This document shows, piece after piece, positions 35,639-44,316 of a stretch of DNA of 64,000 nucleotides. Each line of letters starts with the position of its first letter. Within the stretch, counting starts at the first letter, position 1. The notes beneath the pieces are model-generated. The model saw nothing but the letters and a program-made list of their open reading frames with translations, was not told the origin of the DNA and ran no database searches. Made by a program: the position numbers and the translations under genes. This DNA is from Streptomyces sp. TLI_146 (GTDB lineage Bacteria; Actinomycetota; Actinomycetes; Streptomycetales; Streptomycetaceae). The stretch is taken from NCBI RefSeq assembly GCF_002846415.1, contig NZ_PJMX01000001.1, forward strand, positions 5,084,001 through 5,148,000, in the 5' to 3' direction.

Positions 35639-36003
35639 ACTCGGCTCCGGGTGATGGTGATGGTCACGTCGTCGAAGGGGACGGTGATCGGCGCGTCCGG
35701 CTTGTGGACGCACACCTCCACCTGCTGGACCCCCGCGTGCTTCAGGCACTGCTGGGCGATGCGCTCGGCCAGCGTCTCGATCAGGTCGACCGGCTCGCCT
35801 TGGACGACGTCCACGACTTCCTCGGCCACCACTCCGTAGTGCACGGTCTTCGCCAGGTCGTCGTCGGCCGCCGCGGGGCGGGTGTCGAGGCCGAGCACCA
35901 GGTCGACGATGAAGGTCTGGCCCTCTTCGCGCTCCCGGGGGAAGACGCCATGGTGCCCGCGGGCCTTGAGGCCGCGCAGCGCGACACGATCCACGCGAAT
36001 CAC
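35635..36003 (-). CDS. folB: Dihydroneopterin aldolase
   Basis: 122 residues from GTG 36003 (MIRVDRVALRGLKARG), chosen as the family start. Cleaves dihydroneopterin to 6-hydroxymethyl-dihydropterin and glycolaldehyde. GHHGVFPREREEGQTFIVDL, TVHYGVVAEEVV and LIETLAERIA with the substrate Glu; VCVHKPDAPITVPFDDVTIT ends it. Translationally coupled to folK by a 4-bp overlap. The 198 bp between it and the NTF2-like gene hold no gene. Confidence 0.95.
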   Translation of the reverse strand: MIRVDRVALRGLKARGHHGVFPREREEGQTFIVDLVLGLDTRPAAADDDLAKTVHYGVVAEEVVDVVQGEPVDLIETLAERIAQQCLKHAGVQQVEVCVHKPDAPITVPFDDVTITITRSRV

Positions 36004-36201
36004 TCCTGCTGTCGTTGGTCGGTCGGGCACCCGCCGCGTGCGGGCGGCTCGATACCCACCATCGAATCTACCTGCGAGCACTGACAACGCTCGCCCACGG
36101 GGGCTATGGACAGACGGCGTCGGGACTGGTACCCGCCCCTACCCCGAGCCCCCTGTTTCAATCCTCCGGATCCGGGTCTTCAACCGCCGGCAGCCCGGGC
36201 T

Positions 36202-36663
36202 TCAGCCCTCGGAACCCTCGTCGTCGCCTGTTTCGGCCAGGACGGGGGAGCCGTGGTGGGACCAGAGCTTCCAGCCCTCGGGTGTGCGGCGGAACACATT
36301 GGTGGCGACCACGAGCTGTCCCACCAGCGGGCCGAGCTCGCCGCTCTCCTGGGCGGGGCCGCCGCTGAGGATGTTCTCGGTGCAGGTGACCAGGGCGGTG
36401 TCGGTGAGGACGACGACCTTCACGTCGGTGAGGAAGAACTGGATGTACTCCGTGTTCGCCATGATCAGCGCGTACGAGCGGAGCACCTCGCCGCGGCCGG
36501 AGAGGACCGGCCAGCCGGGGTGGACGCAGGAGATCGAGGTGTCGCCGGCGTCGGTGGCGCTCAGCCAGAGCTCGGAGAGCTCGTCGAAGTCGCCGCGCTC
36601 CAGCGTCTCGTAGAACGCGGTGTTGGCCAGCTCGACGGCCTCGACGTCGGTGCGGGCCGTCAC
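36202..36663 (-). CDS. NTF2-like (SnoaL_3 type) protein in the folate operon
   Basis: 153 residues, starting at GTG 36663 inside the folP stop (GTGA). Cone-shaped NTF2 fold signature: ANTAFYETLERGDFDELSEL, CVHPGWPVLSGRGEVLRSYA, YIQFFLTDVKVVVLTDTALV and VVATNVFRRTPEGWKLWSHH. Members of this 'nuclear transport factor 2' subgroup sit between folP and folB in many actinobacteria. Whether it is an enzyme of the pathway (for example on the dihydroneopterin triphosphate step, for which no gene is visible here) or unrelated is unknown. The C-terminal end is acidic. Confidence 0.88.
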   Translation of the reverse strand: MTARTDVEAVELANTAFYETLERGDFDELSELWLSATDAGDTSISCVHPGWPVLSGRGEVLRSYALIMANTEYIQFFLTDVKVVVLTDTALVTCTENILSGGPAQESGELGPLVGQLVVATNVFRRTPEGWKLWSHHGSPVLAETGDDEGSEG

Positions 36664-37553
36664 GCGGTCCCCTCGCCGGGCCGGGCCGGGCCGCCCGCCG
36701 CGCCTTCGACCGCGCGCGCGACGCGTACGGCGTCGGCGGTCGCGCGGACCTCGTGGACCCGGACCGCCCAGGCGCCCTCGTGGGCGGCGATGGCGGAGAC
36801 GGCGGCCGTGGCGGCGTCCCGTTCGCGGGCGGGGGGCGGGCCGGAGCCGTCCCCGGCGAGGACGTGGCCCAGGAACCGCTTGCGGGAGGCGGCGACGAGC
36901 AGGGGGCGGCCCAGGGCGCCCAGCTCGGCCAGGTGGGCGACGAGCGCGAGGTCGTGTTCGGCCTGCTTGGCGAAGCCCAGGCCGGGGTCGATGACGATGC
37001 GCTCGGGGGCGATGCCGCCGGCGACGACGGCCTCCACGCGCGCGTGGAGCTCGGCGACGACTTCGCCGACCACGTCCGCGTACACCGCGCGGCTGTTCAT
37101 GTCCTGGCTGAAGCCGCGCCAGTGCATGACGACGAAGGGGGCCTCGGTGGCGGCCACCACGGGGATCATGCGGGGGTCGGCGAGGCCGCCGCTGACGTCG
37201 TTGACCAGCAACGCGCCCGCCGCGACGGCCTGTTCGGCGACGGAGGCGCGCATGGTGTCGACGGAGACGGTGACGCCTTCGGAGGCGAGGCCCCGCACCA
37301 CGGGGACGACGCGGCGCAGCTCCTCGTCCTCGTCGACGCGGGAGGCGCCGGGGCGGGTGGACTCGCCGCCGACGTCCACCAGGTCGGCGCCCTCGGCGAC
37401 GAGGTCGAGGCCGTGCTTGACGGCGGCGGCGGTGTCGAACCAGCGGCCGCCGTCGGAGAAGGAGTCGGGCGTGACGTTGACCACGCCCATGACCGCACAG
37501 CGGTCCCACTCGGGCAGTCCGGTCACCGTGCCCCGTCGGCGCAACGTACTCAT
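36660..37553 (-). CDS. folP: Dihydropteroate synthase
   Basis: 297 residues. Condenses hydroxymethyl-dihydropterin diphosphate with p-aminobenzoate; the sulfonamide target. VMGVVNVTPDSFSDGG (loop 1, Asn/Asp), VGGESTRPGASRVDEDEE (loop 2), LVNDVSGGLADP, VVMHWRGFSQDM, DPGLGFAKQAEHD and LLVAASRKRFLGHVL are intact. First gene of the leftward unit folP, NTF2-like, folB, folK, DUF3180. ATG 37553. Longer than E. coli FolP owing to a Pro/Gly-rich tail. Confidence 0.96.
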   Translation of the reverse strand: MSTLRRRGTVTGLPEWDRCAVMGVVNVTPDSFSDGGRWFDTAAAVKHGLDLVAEGADLVDVGGESTRPGASRVDEDEELRRVVPVVRGLASEGVTVSVDTMRASVAEQAVAAGALLVNDVSGGLADPRMIPVVAATEAPFVVMHWRGFSQDMNSRAVYADVVGEVVAELHARVEAVVAGGIAPERIVIDPGLGFAKQAEHDLALVAHLAELGALGRPLLVAASRKRFLGHVLAGDGSGPPPARERDAATAAVSAIAAHEGAWAVRVHEVRATADAVRVARAVEGAAGGPARPGEGTA

Positions 37554-37617
37554 ACGTCCAGCGTAGGCGTCAGCCGCCGGTGCTCGGACCAGACGTCCGC
37601 CCGGCCCCTGCCGTACG

Positions 37618-38100
37618 TCAGCCGAGGGCCCGCGGGCCGGGGCCCGGGCGGGCGGCGGGGCCGGCGAACAGGCGGCGCAGAAGTTCGTGGAGGGCGCCGC
37701 GGTCGGCGTCCGCCAGGGCGTCCAGGGCGCTGTGGGTGCCGTGCATGCCCGCGCGGATCGATTCGACGGTGCGGACGCCGTCGTCGGTGAGCAGGACGTT
37801 CTTCACGCGGCGGTCGGTGGGGCTGGGCTCGCGGCGGACCAGGCCCCGGGTTTCGAGGCGGTCCACGATGCCGGTGATGTTGGAGGCGTCGCAGTGGAGC
37901 GTGGTGGCGAGCGAGCGCATCGCGGCGGGGCCCCGGCGCAGCACGGTGAGGGCCTTGGCCTGGCTGGCGGTGAGGCCGGCCTCGGCGGCGGCCGCGGTGA
38001 AGTCGCCGTAGTAGTCCGCCAGGGAGTCCCAGAGGGCGTCCATGAGCGCGTCGTTCGTGACGGCGTCGGTCACGGCGGCCGGGCGGCTGGTTCCAGACAT
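37618..38100 (-). CDS. MarR-family transcriptional regulator
   Basis: 160 residues with the MarR winged helix at about 45-115: LTASQAKALTVLRRGPAAMR, CDASNITGIVDRLETRGLVR (recognition helix), REPSPTDRRVKNVLLTDDG (wing, with the DxR motif). N- and C-terminal helices for dimerisation. It is divergent from a DHA2 drug exporter across a region rich in CTTGA/TCAAG repeats, so it very probably represses that exporter and itself until a ligand binds. Confidence 0.93.
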   Translation of the reverse strand: MSGTSRPAAVTDAVTNDALMDALWDSLADYYGDFTAAAAEAGLTASQAKALTVLRRGPAAMRSLATTLHCDASNITGIVDRLETRGLVRREPSPTDRRVKNVLLTDDGVRTVESIRAGMHGTHSALDALADADRGALHELLRRLFAGPAARPGPGPRALG

Positions 38101-38120
38101 GACGCCACCTTACCGCGAGA

Positions 38121-38207
38121 AACTTGACGATCTCAACCTTTGAGGTTTACCGTCAGTCTAGTTGCTTGGGGTAATCAAGCACTTGAGGTAGTCAAGCATC
38201 TGTCAAG
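38121..38207. promoter_or_regulatory. MarR operator region with clustered TTGA/TCAA palindromes
   Basis: Three inverted repeats lie in 70 bp: AACCT TTG AGGTT (38135-38147), GCTTG N7 CAAGC (38164-38180) and CTTGA N5 TCAAG (38182-38196). TCAAG recurs at 38203-38207 and CTTGA at 38123-38127. The spacing and overlap suit several MarR dimers covering both divergent promoters. Confidence 0.65.
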
Positions 38208-38258
38208 GATCGAAGACCTCGGGCGAACCCCTCCCTACGGACTCCTACGGAAGAAACC

Positions 38259-39758
38259 GTGACTCCCACACATCACGTGGCGCCCACGCGCCCCACCGGC
38301 GGCCCCGCGCTCGTCCTGGTCCTCGGGCTGGCCGCCATGGTCGTCTCGATGATGCAGACCCTGGTCGTGCCGATCCTCGGCATCATCCAGAACGACCTCG
38401 GCACCTCCACCGCCAACGTCAGCTGGGTCACCACCGCGACCCTCCTCTCCGCCGCCGTCTTCACCCCGCTGCTCGGCCGCTTCGGCGACATGCACGGCAA
38501 GAAGCCCACGCTCATAGGCGTCCTGGTGCTGATGGTCGCGGGCTCGGTCCTCGCGGCCACCACCAGCTCGCTGCTCTGGCTGATCGTCGGCCGGGTCATG
38601 CAGGGCGCCGCCACCGCGATCTTCCCGCTGGCCCTCTCGGTGCTGCGCGAGGAGATCCGCCCGGAGAAGCTGCACGGCGCGATGGCGCTGGTCAGCGGCA
38701 CCCTGGCGTTCGGCAGCGGCCTCGCCCTGGTGGGCGCGGGCCTGCTGACCCAGGGCGACAACCCCGACTACCACCGCGTCTTCTGGCTGGCCGCCGTGCT
38801 CGCCGTCGTCGCCCTGGTCGGCGTCGTCGTGGGCGTCCCGGCCTCGCGCCACAAGCCCGGCGGGCGCACCGACTGGTTCGGCGCCGCGACGCTGGCCGCC
38901 GTCCTGGTCCTTCTGCTGCTGCCGATCTCGCAGGGCCACGAGTGGGGCTGGACCTCGGTCCGCACCCTCGGCCTGTTCGTCGCCTCCGTCGTCATGGCCG
39001 CGGTCTGGGTCCTGGTCGAGCGCAAGGTCAAGGCGCCCATGGTGGACATGAAGATGTTCGCCCACCGCCCGGTGCTCTTCACCAACCTGGCCGGTCTGCT
39101 GCTCGGCTTCGCGATGTTCTCGCAGTTCATCGGCGTCTCGTACCTGGTACAGATGCCGGAGAAGGTCACCGGTTACGGCTTCACCGCGTCGGTGCTGCGC
39201 GCCTCCGTCGAGTACCTGCTGCCCACCACGATCATGTCGCTCCTCGCGGCCCAGATCGGCGGCATGCTGGTCCGCCGCATCGGCGCCCGCTTCACGCTGA
39301 CGGCCGGTGCCGCGTTCGGTGTCATCGGCTTCGCCTGGCTGACCGGCGCGCACGACTCCAGCGCCTCGGTGATCCTGGCCGGCATGGTGATCGGTGTCGC
39401 CATCAGCTTCGGTTACGCGGCGATGCCCGCGCTGATCGTGGCGAGCGTCCCGCACCACCAGACGGGTATCGCCAACGGGATCAACTCGATCTCGCGGTCG
39501 GTCGGCAGCGCGATCGCCAGTGCGGTGATCACGTCGCTGCTCGCGTCCAAGACGATCGAGCACCTGCCCGCGGGGGTGCCGCCGCTGCCGCAGGAGAGCC
39601 AGTTCACGCTGAGCTTCGCGCTTGCGGGGGGTGCGTTCCTGCTGGTCGTTCTGGTTGCTCTGGTCGGGCTGCACTCCGACCGGCGGGCGGCCGAGCCGGA
39701 GCAGCCGGGGCAGCCGGAGGCTGCTGTGGACAAGGCTGAGGAGAGCGTCTCCGCGTGA
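38259..39758 (+). CDS. MFS multidrug exporter, DHA2 (EmrB/QacA) family
   Basis: 499 residues with about 14 membrane helices. DHA2 signatures: LGIIQNDLGTSTANVSWVTT, LLGRFGDMHGKKPTLIGVLV (motif A), LWLIVGRVMQGAATAIFPLA (motif B), and SGTLAFGSGLALVGAGLL (motif C, antiporter). Exports drugs or toxic metabolites with proton antiport. The acidic Glu/Pro-rich tail is cytosolic. GTG 38259; a strong terminator follows at 39767. Divergent MarR gene is its likely repressor. Confidence 0.93.
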   Translation: MTPTHHVAPTRPTGGPALVLVLGLAAMVVSMMQTLVVPILGIIQNDLGTSTANVSWVTTATLLSAAVFTPLLGRFGDMHGKKPTLIGVLVLMVAGSVLAATTSSLLWLIVGRVMQGAATAIFPLALSVLREEIRPEKLHGAMALVSGTLAFGSGLALVGAGLLTQGDNPDYHRVFWLAAVLAVVALVGVVVGVPASRHKPGGRTDWFGAATLAAVLVLLLLPISQGHEWGWTSVRTLGLFVASVVMAAVWVLVERKVKAPMVDMKMFAHRPVLFTNLAGLLLGFAMFSQFIGVSYLVQMPEKVTGYGFTASVLRASVEYLLPTTIMSLLAAQIGGMLVRRIGARFTLTAGAAFGVIGFAWLTGAHDSSASVILAGMVIGVAISFGYAAMPALIVASVPHHQTGIANGINSISRSVGSAIASAVITSLLASKTIEHLPAGVPPLPQESQFTLSFALAGGAFLLVVLVALVGLHSDRRAAEPEQPGQPEAAVDKAEESVSA

Positions 39759-39766
39759 TGCGGAAA

Positions 39767-39799
39767 GGGCCCGGGGATTTTCCCCGGGCCCCTCTTTTT
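39767..39799 (+). terminator. Intrinsic terminator of the MFS gene
   Basis: GGGCCCGGGGA (39767-39777), loop TTT, TCCCCGGGCCC (39781-39791), then CTCTTTTT. A perfect 11-bp stem with a T run, rare in this genome. Confidence 0.93.
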
Positions 39800-39826
39800 G
39801 ACGTCTATTGGCTGCGGACCGTGCGT

Positions 39827-39854
39827 GGCTGGTCGCGCAGTTCCCCGCGCCCCT
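39827..39854 (+). repeat. GC-rich 3'-end module, single copy
   Basis: GGCTGGTCGCGCAG + TTCCCCGCGCCCCT, preceded by GGCTGCGGACCGTGCGT. It lies between the convergent MFS and lysyltransferase-like genes, just behind the MFS terminator. Confidence 0.85.
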
Positions 39855-39875
39855 TACGGGGCGCCTCCCGCGTCG

Positions 39876-41723
39876 CTACGCCGCCCTTACCGCTCTCTCG
39901 CCCTCCGGCGCCTTCAGGTGGGCGCACGGGCGCTGGCGGTGGGAGCGGCTGAAGCGGGTGAAGGGGCGGGGCAGGGCGACGTTGACGAAGCCCTCCGCCT
40001 GCATCACCGCGAAGCCGATGCGCGGCAGGTCGCCGTGGGCCCGGTAGACCATGAAGCGCGGCTCCCAGCGTGGCTGGAACTTTGCGTTGAACTTGTACAG
40101 CGACTCAATCTGGAACCAGCGCGACAGGAACACCAGCAGTCCGCGCCAGAGCCGCAGCACCGGGCCGGCGCCGATCTTCTCGCCGCGCGCGAGGGCCGAG
40201 CGGAACATCGCGAAGTTCAGGGAGACGTGTTCGATGCCGATCTTGGGCGCCGCCTGGAGGGCGGCGACGATCAGCAGCTCGTTCATACCCGGGTCGGCGG
40301 AGCGGTCGCGGCGCATCAGCTCCAGCGACATTCCGTCGGTTCCCCAGGGGACGAAGTGAATCATTGCCTTGAGGTCGCCGTACGGGCCCGGCTCGCCCGA
40401 GCCGTCGTCGTCGGCCTTGTGGGCGGTGGCGATCACGCAGTCGCCGTCGCCCGGGTCGCCGATCCGCCCCAGCGCCATGGAGAAGCCGCGCTCGGTGTCG
40501 GTGCCGCGCCAGGCCTCGGCGGCCCGCTGAATCCGTTCCAGCTCACCTACGGAGAGATCACGGACGCGCCGTACGCGGGTTTCGTAGCCATTGCGCTCGA
40601 TGCGCTTGACCATCTGGCGTACGTTCCGCATGGCGCGCCCGGAAAGGGAGAAATCCGCGGCGTCCACCACCGCCTCGTCGCCCAGTTCCAGGGCGTCGAG
40701 CCCGGTCTCGCGGGTCCACACCTCGCCGCCCGTCTCCGAGCAGCCGACCACGGCCGGGGTCCAGGAGTGGGCCTTGGCCTCGTCCATGAACCGCTCGATG
40801 GCGCCGGGCCAGGCCTCGACGTCGCCGATCGGGTCGCCCGAGGCGAGCATCACACCGGAGACCACGCGGTAGGTGACGGCCGCCTTGCCGCTGGGGGAGA
40901 AGACGACCGCCTTGTCGCGGCGGAGCGCGAAGTGGCCGAGCGAGTCGCGGGCGCCGTGCTTGGCGAGCAGGTCGCGCAGCTGGCGCTCGTCGTCCTCGGT
41001 GAGCCGGGCCGCCGGGTGCTCCGGGCGGAAGGCCAGGTAGATGGTGGTGATCGCGGTCAGCAGGCCGAGCGCGCCCAGCGAATAGGCGACGGTCCAGCTG
41101 GTGTCGCCCGCGTACTCGACGGGGCCCTCGAAGCCGAACAGGCCGTACATCACGTGCTGGATGCGGTCGGCGATCGACGGGTTGCCGACGACCCGGCCCG
41201 GGTGGACCGAGACGATCACCAGGCCCAGGCCCAGCGAACCGGAGCCGAGCAGGATGAAGTTGGCCAGCGCCTTCCAGCGGCTGCGCGGGTCGGGCAGCGC
41301 GGTGAACTCGCTGCGGTGCCTGACCAGCAGCACCAGCAGGGCGATCGAGATCAGTACGCCGACGACCGAGTGCCGGTAGAGGAACTGGGCCACCGCGCCG
41401 ATCGGCAGCAGGGCGACCGCGGCCCGCCAGGCCCGCCGCTTGCGCCGCTTCAGGCCGTGCGCCAGGAGCAGCAGCAGGACGCCGGTGCTGAGGGCGAGGG
41501 CCGCCGCGAAGGGGCCCGTCGTACCCGGCAGGACCTCGGTGACGGCGTGCATCCGGCTGGCGCGGAAGCGCGGGAAGATGCCGGCGGCGATGTTGAGCAG
41601 GCCGACGAACGTCGCGGCCGTGCCGACCAGTGAAGGTACCGTCTCGGGGCGCGGTCCCCGGAGGACTTTGCGCGCCCCGGCCGGAACCGAACCCTTTTTG
41701 TCCCCATCTATCCTGACAGACAT
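39876..41723 (-). CDS. Phosphatidylglycerol lysyltransferase-domain (DUF2156) membrane protein
   Basis: 615 residues from ATG 41723 (GGGAAG upstream). Residues about 30-240 hold five or six membrane helices (LVGTAATFVGLLNIAAGIF, LALSTGVLLLLLAHGL, VVGVLISIALLVLLVRH). The cytosolic DUF2156/GNAT-like domain (about 275-590) shows FSPSGKAAVTYRVVSGVMLA, MVKRIERNGYETRV, WRGTDTERGFSMALGRIGD and ISLEHVSLNFAMFR-like text. This is the N-terminal half of MprF/LysX-type enzymes, which add lysine or alanine to membrane phosphatidylglycerol. It has no lysyl-tRNA synthetase domain, so it resembles the LysX-like proteins that use a separate aminoacyl-tRNA source. Divergent from the esterase, a conserved pair. 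Confidence 0.88.
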   Translation of the reverse strand: MSVRIDGDKKGSVPAGARKVLRGPRPETVPSLVGTAATFVGLLNIAAGIFPRFRASRMHAVTEVLPGTTGPFAAALALSTGVLLLLLAHGLKRRKRRAWRAAVALLPIGAVAQFLYRHSVVGVLISIALLVLLVRHRSEFTALPDPRSRWKALANFILLGSGSLGLGLVIVSVHPGRVVGNPSIADRIQHVMYGLFGFEGPVEYAGDTSWTVAYSLGALGLLTAITTIYLAFRPEHPAARLTEDDERQLRDLLAKHGARDSLGHFALRRDKAVVFSPSGKAAVTYRVVSGVMLASGDPIGDVEAWPGAIERFMDEAKAHSWTPAVVGCSETGGEVWTRETGLDALELGDEAVVDAADFSLSGRAMRNVRQMVKRIERNGYETRVRRVRDLSVGELERIQRAAEAWRGTDTERGFSMALGRIGDPGDGDCVIATAHKADDDGSGEPGPYGDLKAMIHFVPWGTDGMSLELMRRDRSADPGMNELLIVAALQAAPKIGIEHVSLNFAMFRSALARGEKIGAGPVLRLWRGLLVFLSRWFQIESLYKFNAKFQPRWEPRFMVYRAHGDLPRIGFAVMQAEGFVNVALPRPFTRFSRSHRQRPCAHLKAPEGERAVRAA

Positions 41724-41876
41724 CGCTTCCCGTGACTCCGCGAGAGATTCTGTTGTCCGCCACAGTGACAAGGTCGCCGCTGTGTTCCGGACAATTTGCG
41801 CCCTCTAGGACGGCACTTCCCGGGGGCGGGTTCCCTCGGCCTCAGGAAAATCTCAGTCAGAAAGTTTCGACGACTC

Positions 41877-42989
41877 ATGGGTCTCACGAGCAACAAGGTT
41901 CTGGCGCTCGCCGTCGTTCTGGCGGTAGTGCTGTTCGCGCTCACCGTCTGGCTCTGGCCGAAGCTGGCCAAGCGCAGCTGGCGAGCCGTTCTGGGCCGGA
42001 TCGGCCTGCTCCTCGGCACTCAGCTGATGCTCTTCGCCTCGGTGGGCCTCGCGGCCAACAACTCCTTCCTCTTCTACGGCTCGTGGGCGGACCTGTTCGG
42101 CCAGGAGAACGGCATGGGCGTGGTCGTCGACCACTCCGCCGGAAGCAAGGACATCAAGGTCACGGGGAAGCAGAAGCCCGACACCCCCGGTGCCGGGAAC
42201 CCCGCGGCGGGGGGTGAGATCCAGAAGGTGGTCGTCCAGGGCCAGCGCTCCAAAATAGCCAGCCCCGCCTACGTCTATCTGCCCCCCGAGTACTTCCAGA
42301 AGAAGTACGAGAACCAGAAGTTCCCGGCGGCCGTGGTGCTCACCGGCTACCCGGGCACCGCGGAGAACCTGATCAAAGGGCTGAGGTACCCGAAGACGGC
42401 GTGGGCGCAGGTCAAGCAGAAGAAGGCGCAGCCCATGATCCTCGTGATGATGCGCCCGACCGTGGCGCCGCCGCGCGACACCGAGTGCGTGGACATCCCG
42501 GGCGGCCCGCAGACCGAGACCTTCTTCGCCAAGGACCTGCCCAAGGCCGTCTCCCAGACCTACCGGGTCGGCACCAAGCCGCAGAACTGGGGCTTCATCG
42601 GGAACTCGACCGGCGGCTACTGCGCGCTGAAGATCGGCATCCACCACCCGGAGACCTTCGGCGCCAGCGCCGGCCTCTCGGCGTACTACAAGGCCGCGAG
42701 CGACCCGACCACCGGTGATCTCTTCCATGGCGACAAGGCCGCGAAGAATCGTTCCAACCTGCTGTGGTCGCTCGACCACGTGGCCCCGGCCAAGTCCTCG
42801 TTCCTGGTCACCAGCTCCAAGTCGGGCGAGGACAACCTCAAGCCGACGCTGAAGTTCATCGAGAAGGTGAAGTCGCCCGCGCGCGTCTCGTCGATCACGC
42901 TCGACAGCGGCGGGCACAACTTCAACACCTGGCGGCGGGAGATACCGCCGGTCCTGGAGTGGATCAGCAGCCGCCTCAGCGCGAACTGA
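41877..42989 (+). CDS. Membrane-anchored esterase (Ag85/esterase-D-like, PF00756)
   Basis: 370 residues from ATG 41877. Two or three N-terminal helices (about 5-25 and 45-65: VLALAVVLAVVLFALTVWLW, LLLGTQLMLFASVGL) anchor it; the rest is extracytoplasmic. Alpha/beta fold: SPAYVYLPPEYF, PAAVVLTGYPGTAENL, nucleophile Ser in FIGNSTGGYCALK, DSGGHNFNTWRRE with the catalytic His. It resembles mycolyltransferase/tributyrin esterase relatives and Ag85-like proteins of non-mycolic actinomycetes. Its divergent partner modifies phospholipids, so a role in envelope lipids is plausible but unproven. The 3' end overlaps the ABC gene by 14 bp, tail to tail. Confidence 0.87.
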   Translation: MGLTSNKVLALAVVLAVVLFALTVWLWPKLAKRSWRAVLGRIGLLLGTQLMLFASVGLAANNSFLFYGSWADLFGQENGMGVVVDHSAGSKDIKVTGKQKPDTPGAGNPAAGGEIQKVVVQGQRSKIASPAYVYLPPEYFQKKYENQKFPAAVVLTGYPGTAENLIKGLRYPKTAWAQVKQKKAQPMILVMMRPTVAPPRDTECVDIPGGPQTETFFAKDLPKAVSQTYRVGTKPQNWGFIGNSTGGYCALKIGIHHPETFGASAGLSAYYKAASDPTTGDLFHGDKAAKNRSNLLWSLDHVAPAKSSFLVTSSKSGEDNLKPTLKFIEKVKSPARVSSITLDSGGHNFNTWRREIPPVLEWISSRLSAN

Positions 42990-44139
42990 TCGATTCCACT
43001 TCCACTTCGGTACGGGGGACGGCCTGGGCGTCCGCGTCGATCGAGCGGCGCAGCGCCTCATGGAGGCGGGCCGGGGTGAGCACGCCGAGGAAGCGGCCCG
43101 TCCCCTCGTGGTCGATGACCGCGATCCACCCCGCGTCGTGCTGGAGCATTGTCGCGAAGGCCTGCTTGAGGGAGGCGCCGAGCGGCAGCCAGGCCTCCAT
43201 CCGGCGGGCGTGCTCGCGGACGGTCGCCTTGCCGGTCCCCGCGCCGGCCTGCGCGGCCTTCTCGGCGGAGATCCAGCCGTGCAGGTCCCCGGCGGCGTCC
43301 AGGACGACCGCCCAGGGGGCGCCGAGATCACGGGGGAGCGGGTCGTCGAGCCGCACCACCGGCGGCTGCTCCAGGTCGCCCTCCTCGATGGGGGTCACCG
43401 AGAGGCGCTTCAGGCCCCGGTCGGCGCCGACGAAGTCCGCGACGTACGGGGTCGCCGGGGTGCCGAGGACGGCCGCCGGGGCGTCCAACTGCTCGATGCG
43501 CCCCTGCCCGTACACCGCGATGCGGTCGCCGAGGCGGACCGCCTCCTCGATGTCGTGAGTGACGAACAGCACCGTCTTGCGGACCTGCGACTGGAGCTTG
43601 AGGAACTCGTTCTGGAGCCGCTCGCGCACCACCGGGTCCACCGCGCCGAACGGCTCGTCCATCAGCAGCACCGGCGGGTCGGCCGCCAACGCCCGTGCCA
43701 CGCCCACCCGTTGGCGCTGCCCGCCGGAGAGCTGCTCGGGGTAGCGCGACCCGTGGACCTTCGGGTCGAGGCCGACCAGGTCGAGCAGTTCGGCCGCGCG
43801 CTCACGGGCCTTGGCGCGCTTGACGCCGAGCAGGTGCGGGACGGTCGCGGTGTTCTCCAGGACCGTCTTGTGCGGGAAGAGCCCGACCTGCTGGATGACA
43901 TAGCCGATGCGGCGCCGCAGTTGGACCGGATCGACGGTGGATATGTCCTCACCGTCCAGGAATATCCGACCCTCGGTGGGCTCGATCAGCCGGTTCACCA
44001 TCTTCATCGTGGTGGTCTTGCCGCAGCCGGACGGCCCGACGAGCGTGACCAGTTCTCCCTCGGCGACCTCGAAGGAGAGGTCGTCGACGGCCTTGGTGCC
44101 GTCGGCGTACCGCTTGGTGACGTGCTCGAATCGGATCAT
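42976..44139 (-). CDS. Glycine betaine/choline ABC transporter ATPase with CBS domains (OpuCA/ProV-like)
   Basis: 387 residues. Walker A GPSGCGKTTT, Q-loop IGYVIQQVGLFPHKTV, signature LSGGQRQRVGVARAL, Walker B VLLMDEPFGAVDP, H-loop FVTHDIEEA. After about residue 250 there are CBS-like repeats (DLGAPWAVVLDAAGDLHGWI; GWIAVIDHEGTGRFLGVL), as in OpuCA/OpuA where they sense ionic strength or c-di-AMP. It is on the minus strand, divergent from two permeases and the binding protein, so the four form one importer. Its 3' end overlaps the esterase end. Confidence 0.93.
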   Translation of the reverse strand: MIRFEHVTKRYADGTKAVDDLSFEVAEGELVTLVGPSGCGKTTTMKMVNRLIEPTEGRIFLDGEDISTVDPVQLRRRIGYVIQQVGLFPHKTVLENTATVPHLLGVKRAKARERAAELLDLVGLDPKVHGSRYPEQLSGGQRQRVGVARALAADPPVLLMDEPFGAVDPVVRERLQNEFLKLQSQVRKTVLFVTHDIEEAVRLGDRIAVYGQGRIEQLDAPAAVLGTPATPYVADFVGADRGLKRLSVTPIEEGDLEQPPVVRLDDPLPRDLGAPWAVVLDAAGDLHGWISAEKAAQAGAGTGKATVREHARRMEAWLPLGASLKQAFATMLQHDAGWIAVIDHEGTGRFLGVLTPARLHEALRRSIDADAQAVPRTEVEVESISSR

Positions 44140-44316
44140 GGTTCCCCATTGTCGCCGGTGGTGACCGTGGCTGTGTGAACCCCATGTTGCCGCTCTGTGT
44201 GCGATTGCGGGGATCCCCCCACCGGCCCTCGGCGATTGTCAGTGGTGGGGGTTAGGGTCGCCAGACAGACGTTCGGCAGGGGGACTCATGGGATCCGGCG
44301 GGGGAGGTGGGGCACG

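Noticed and set aside
42976..42989. Overlap of esterase and ABC ATPase as a sign of a wrong gene end
   Set aside because: Both C-termini read normally to their stops; a 14-bp tail-to-tail overlap is acceptable for convergent genes.
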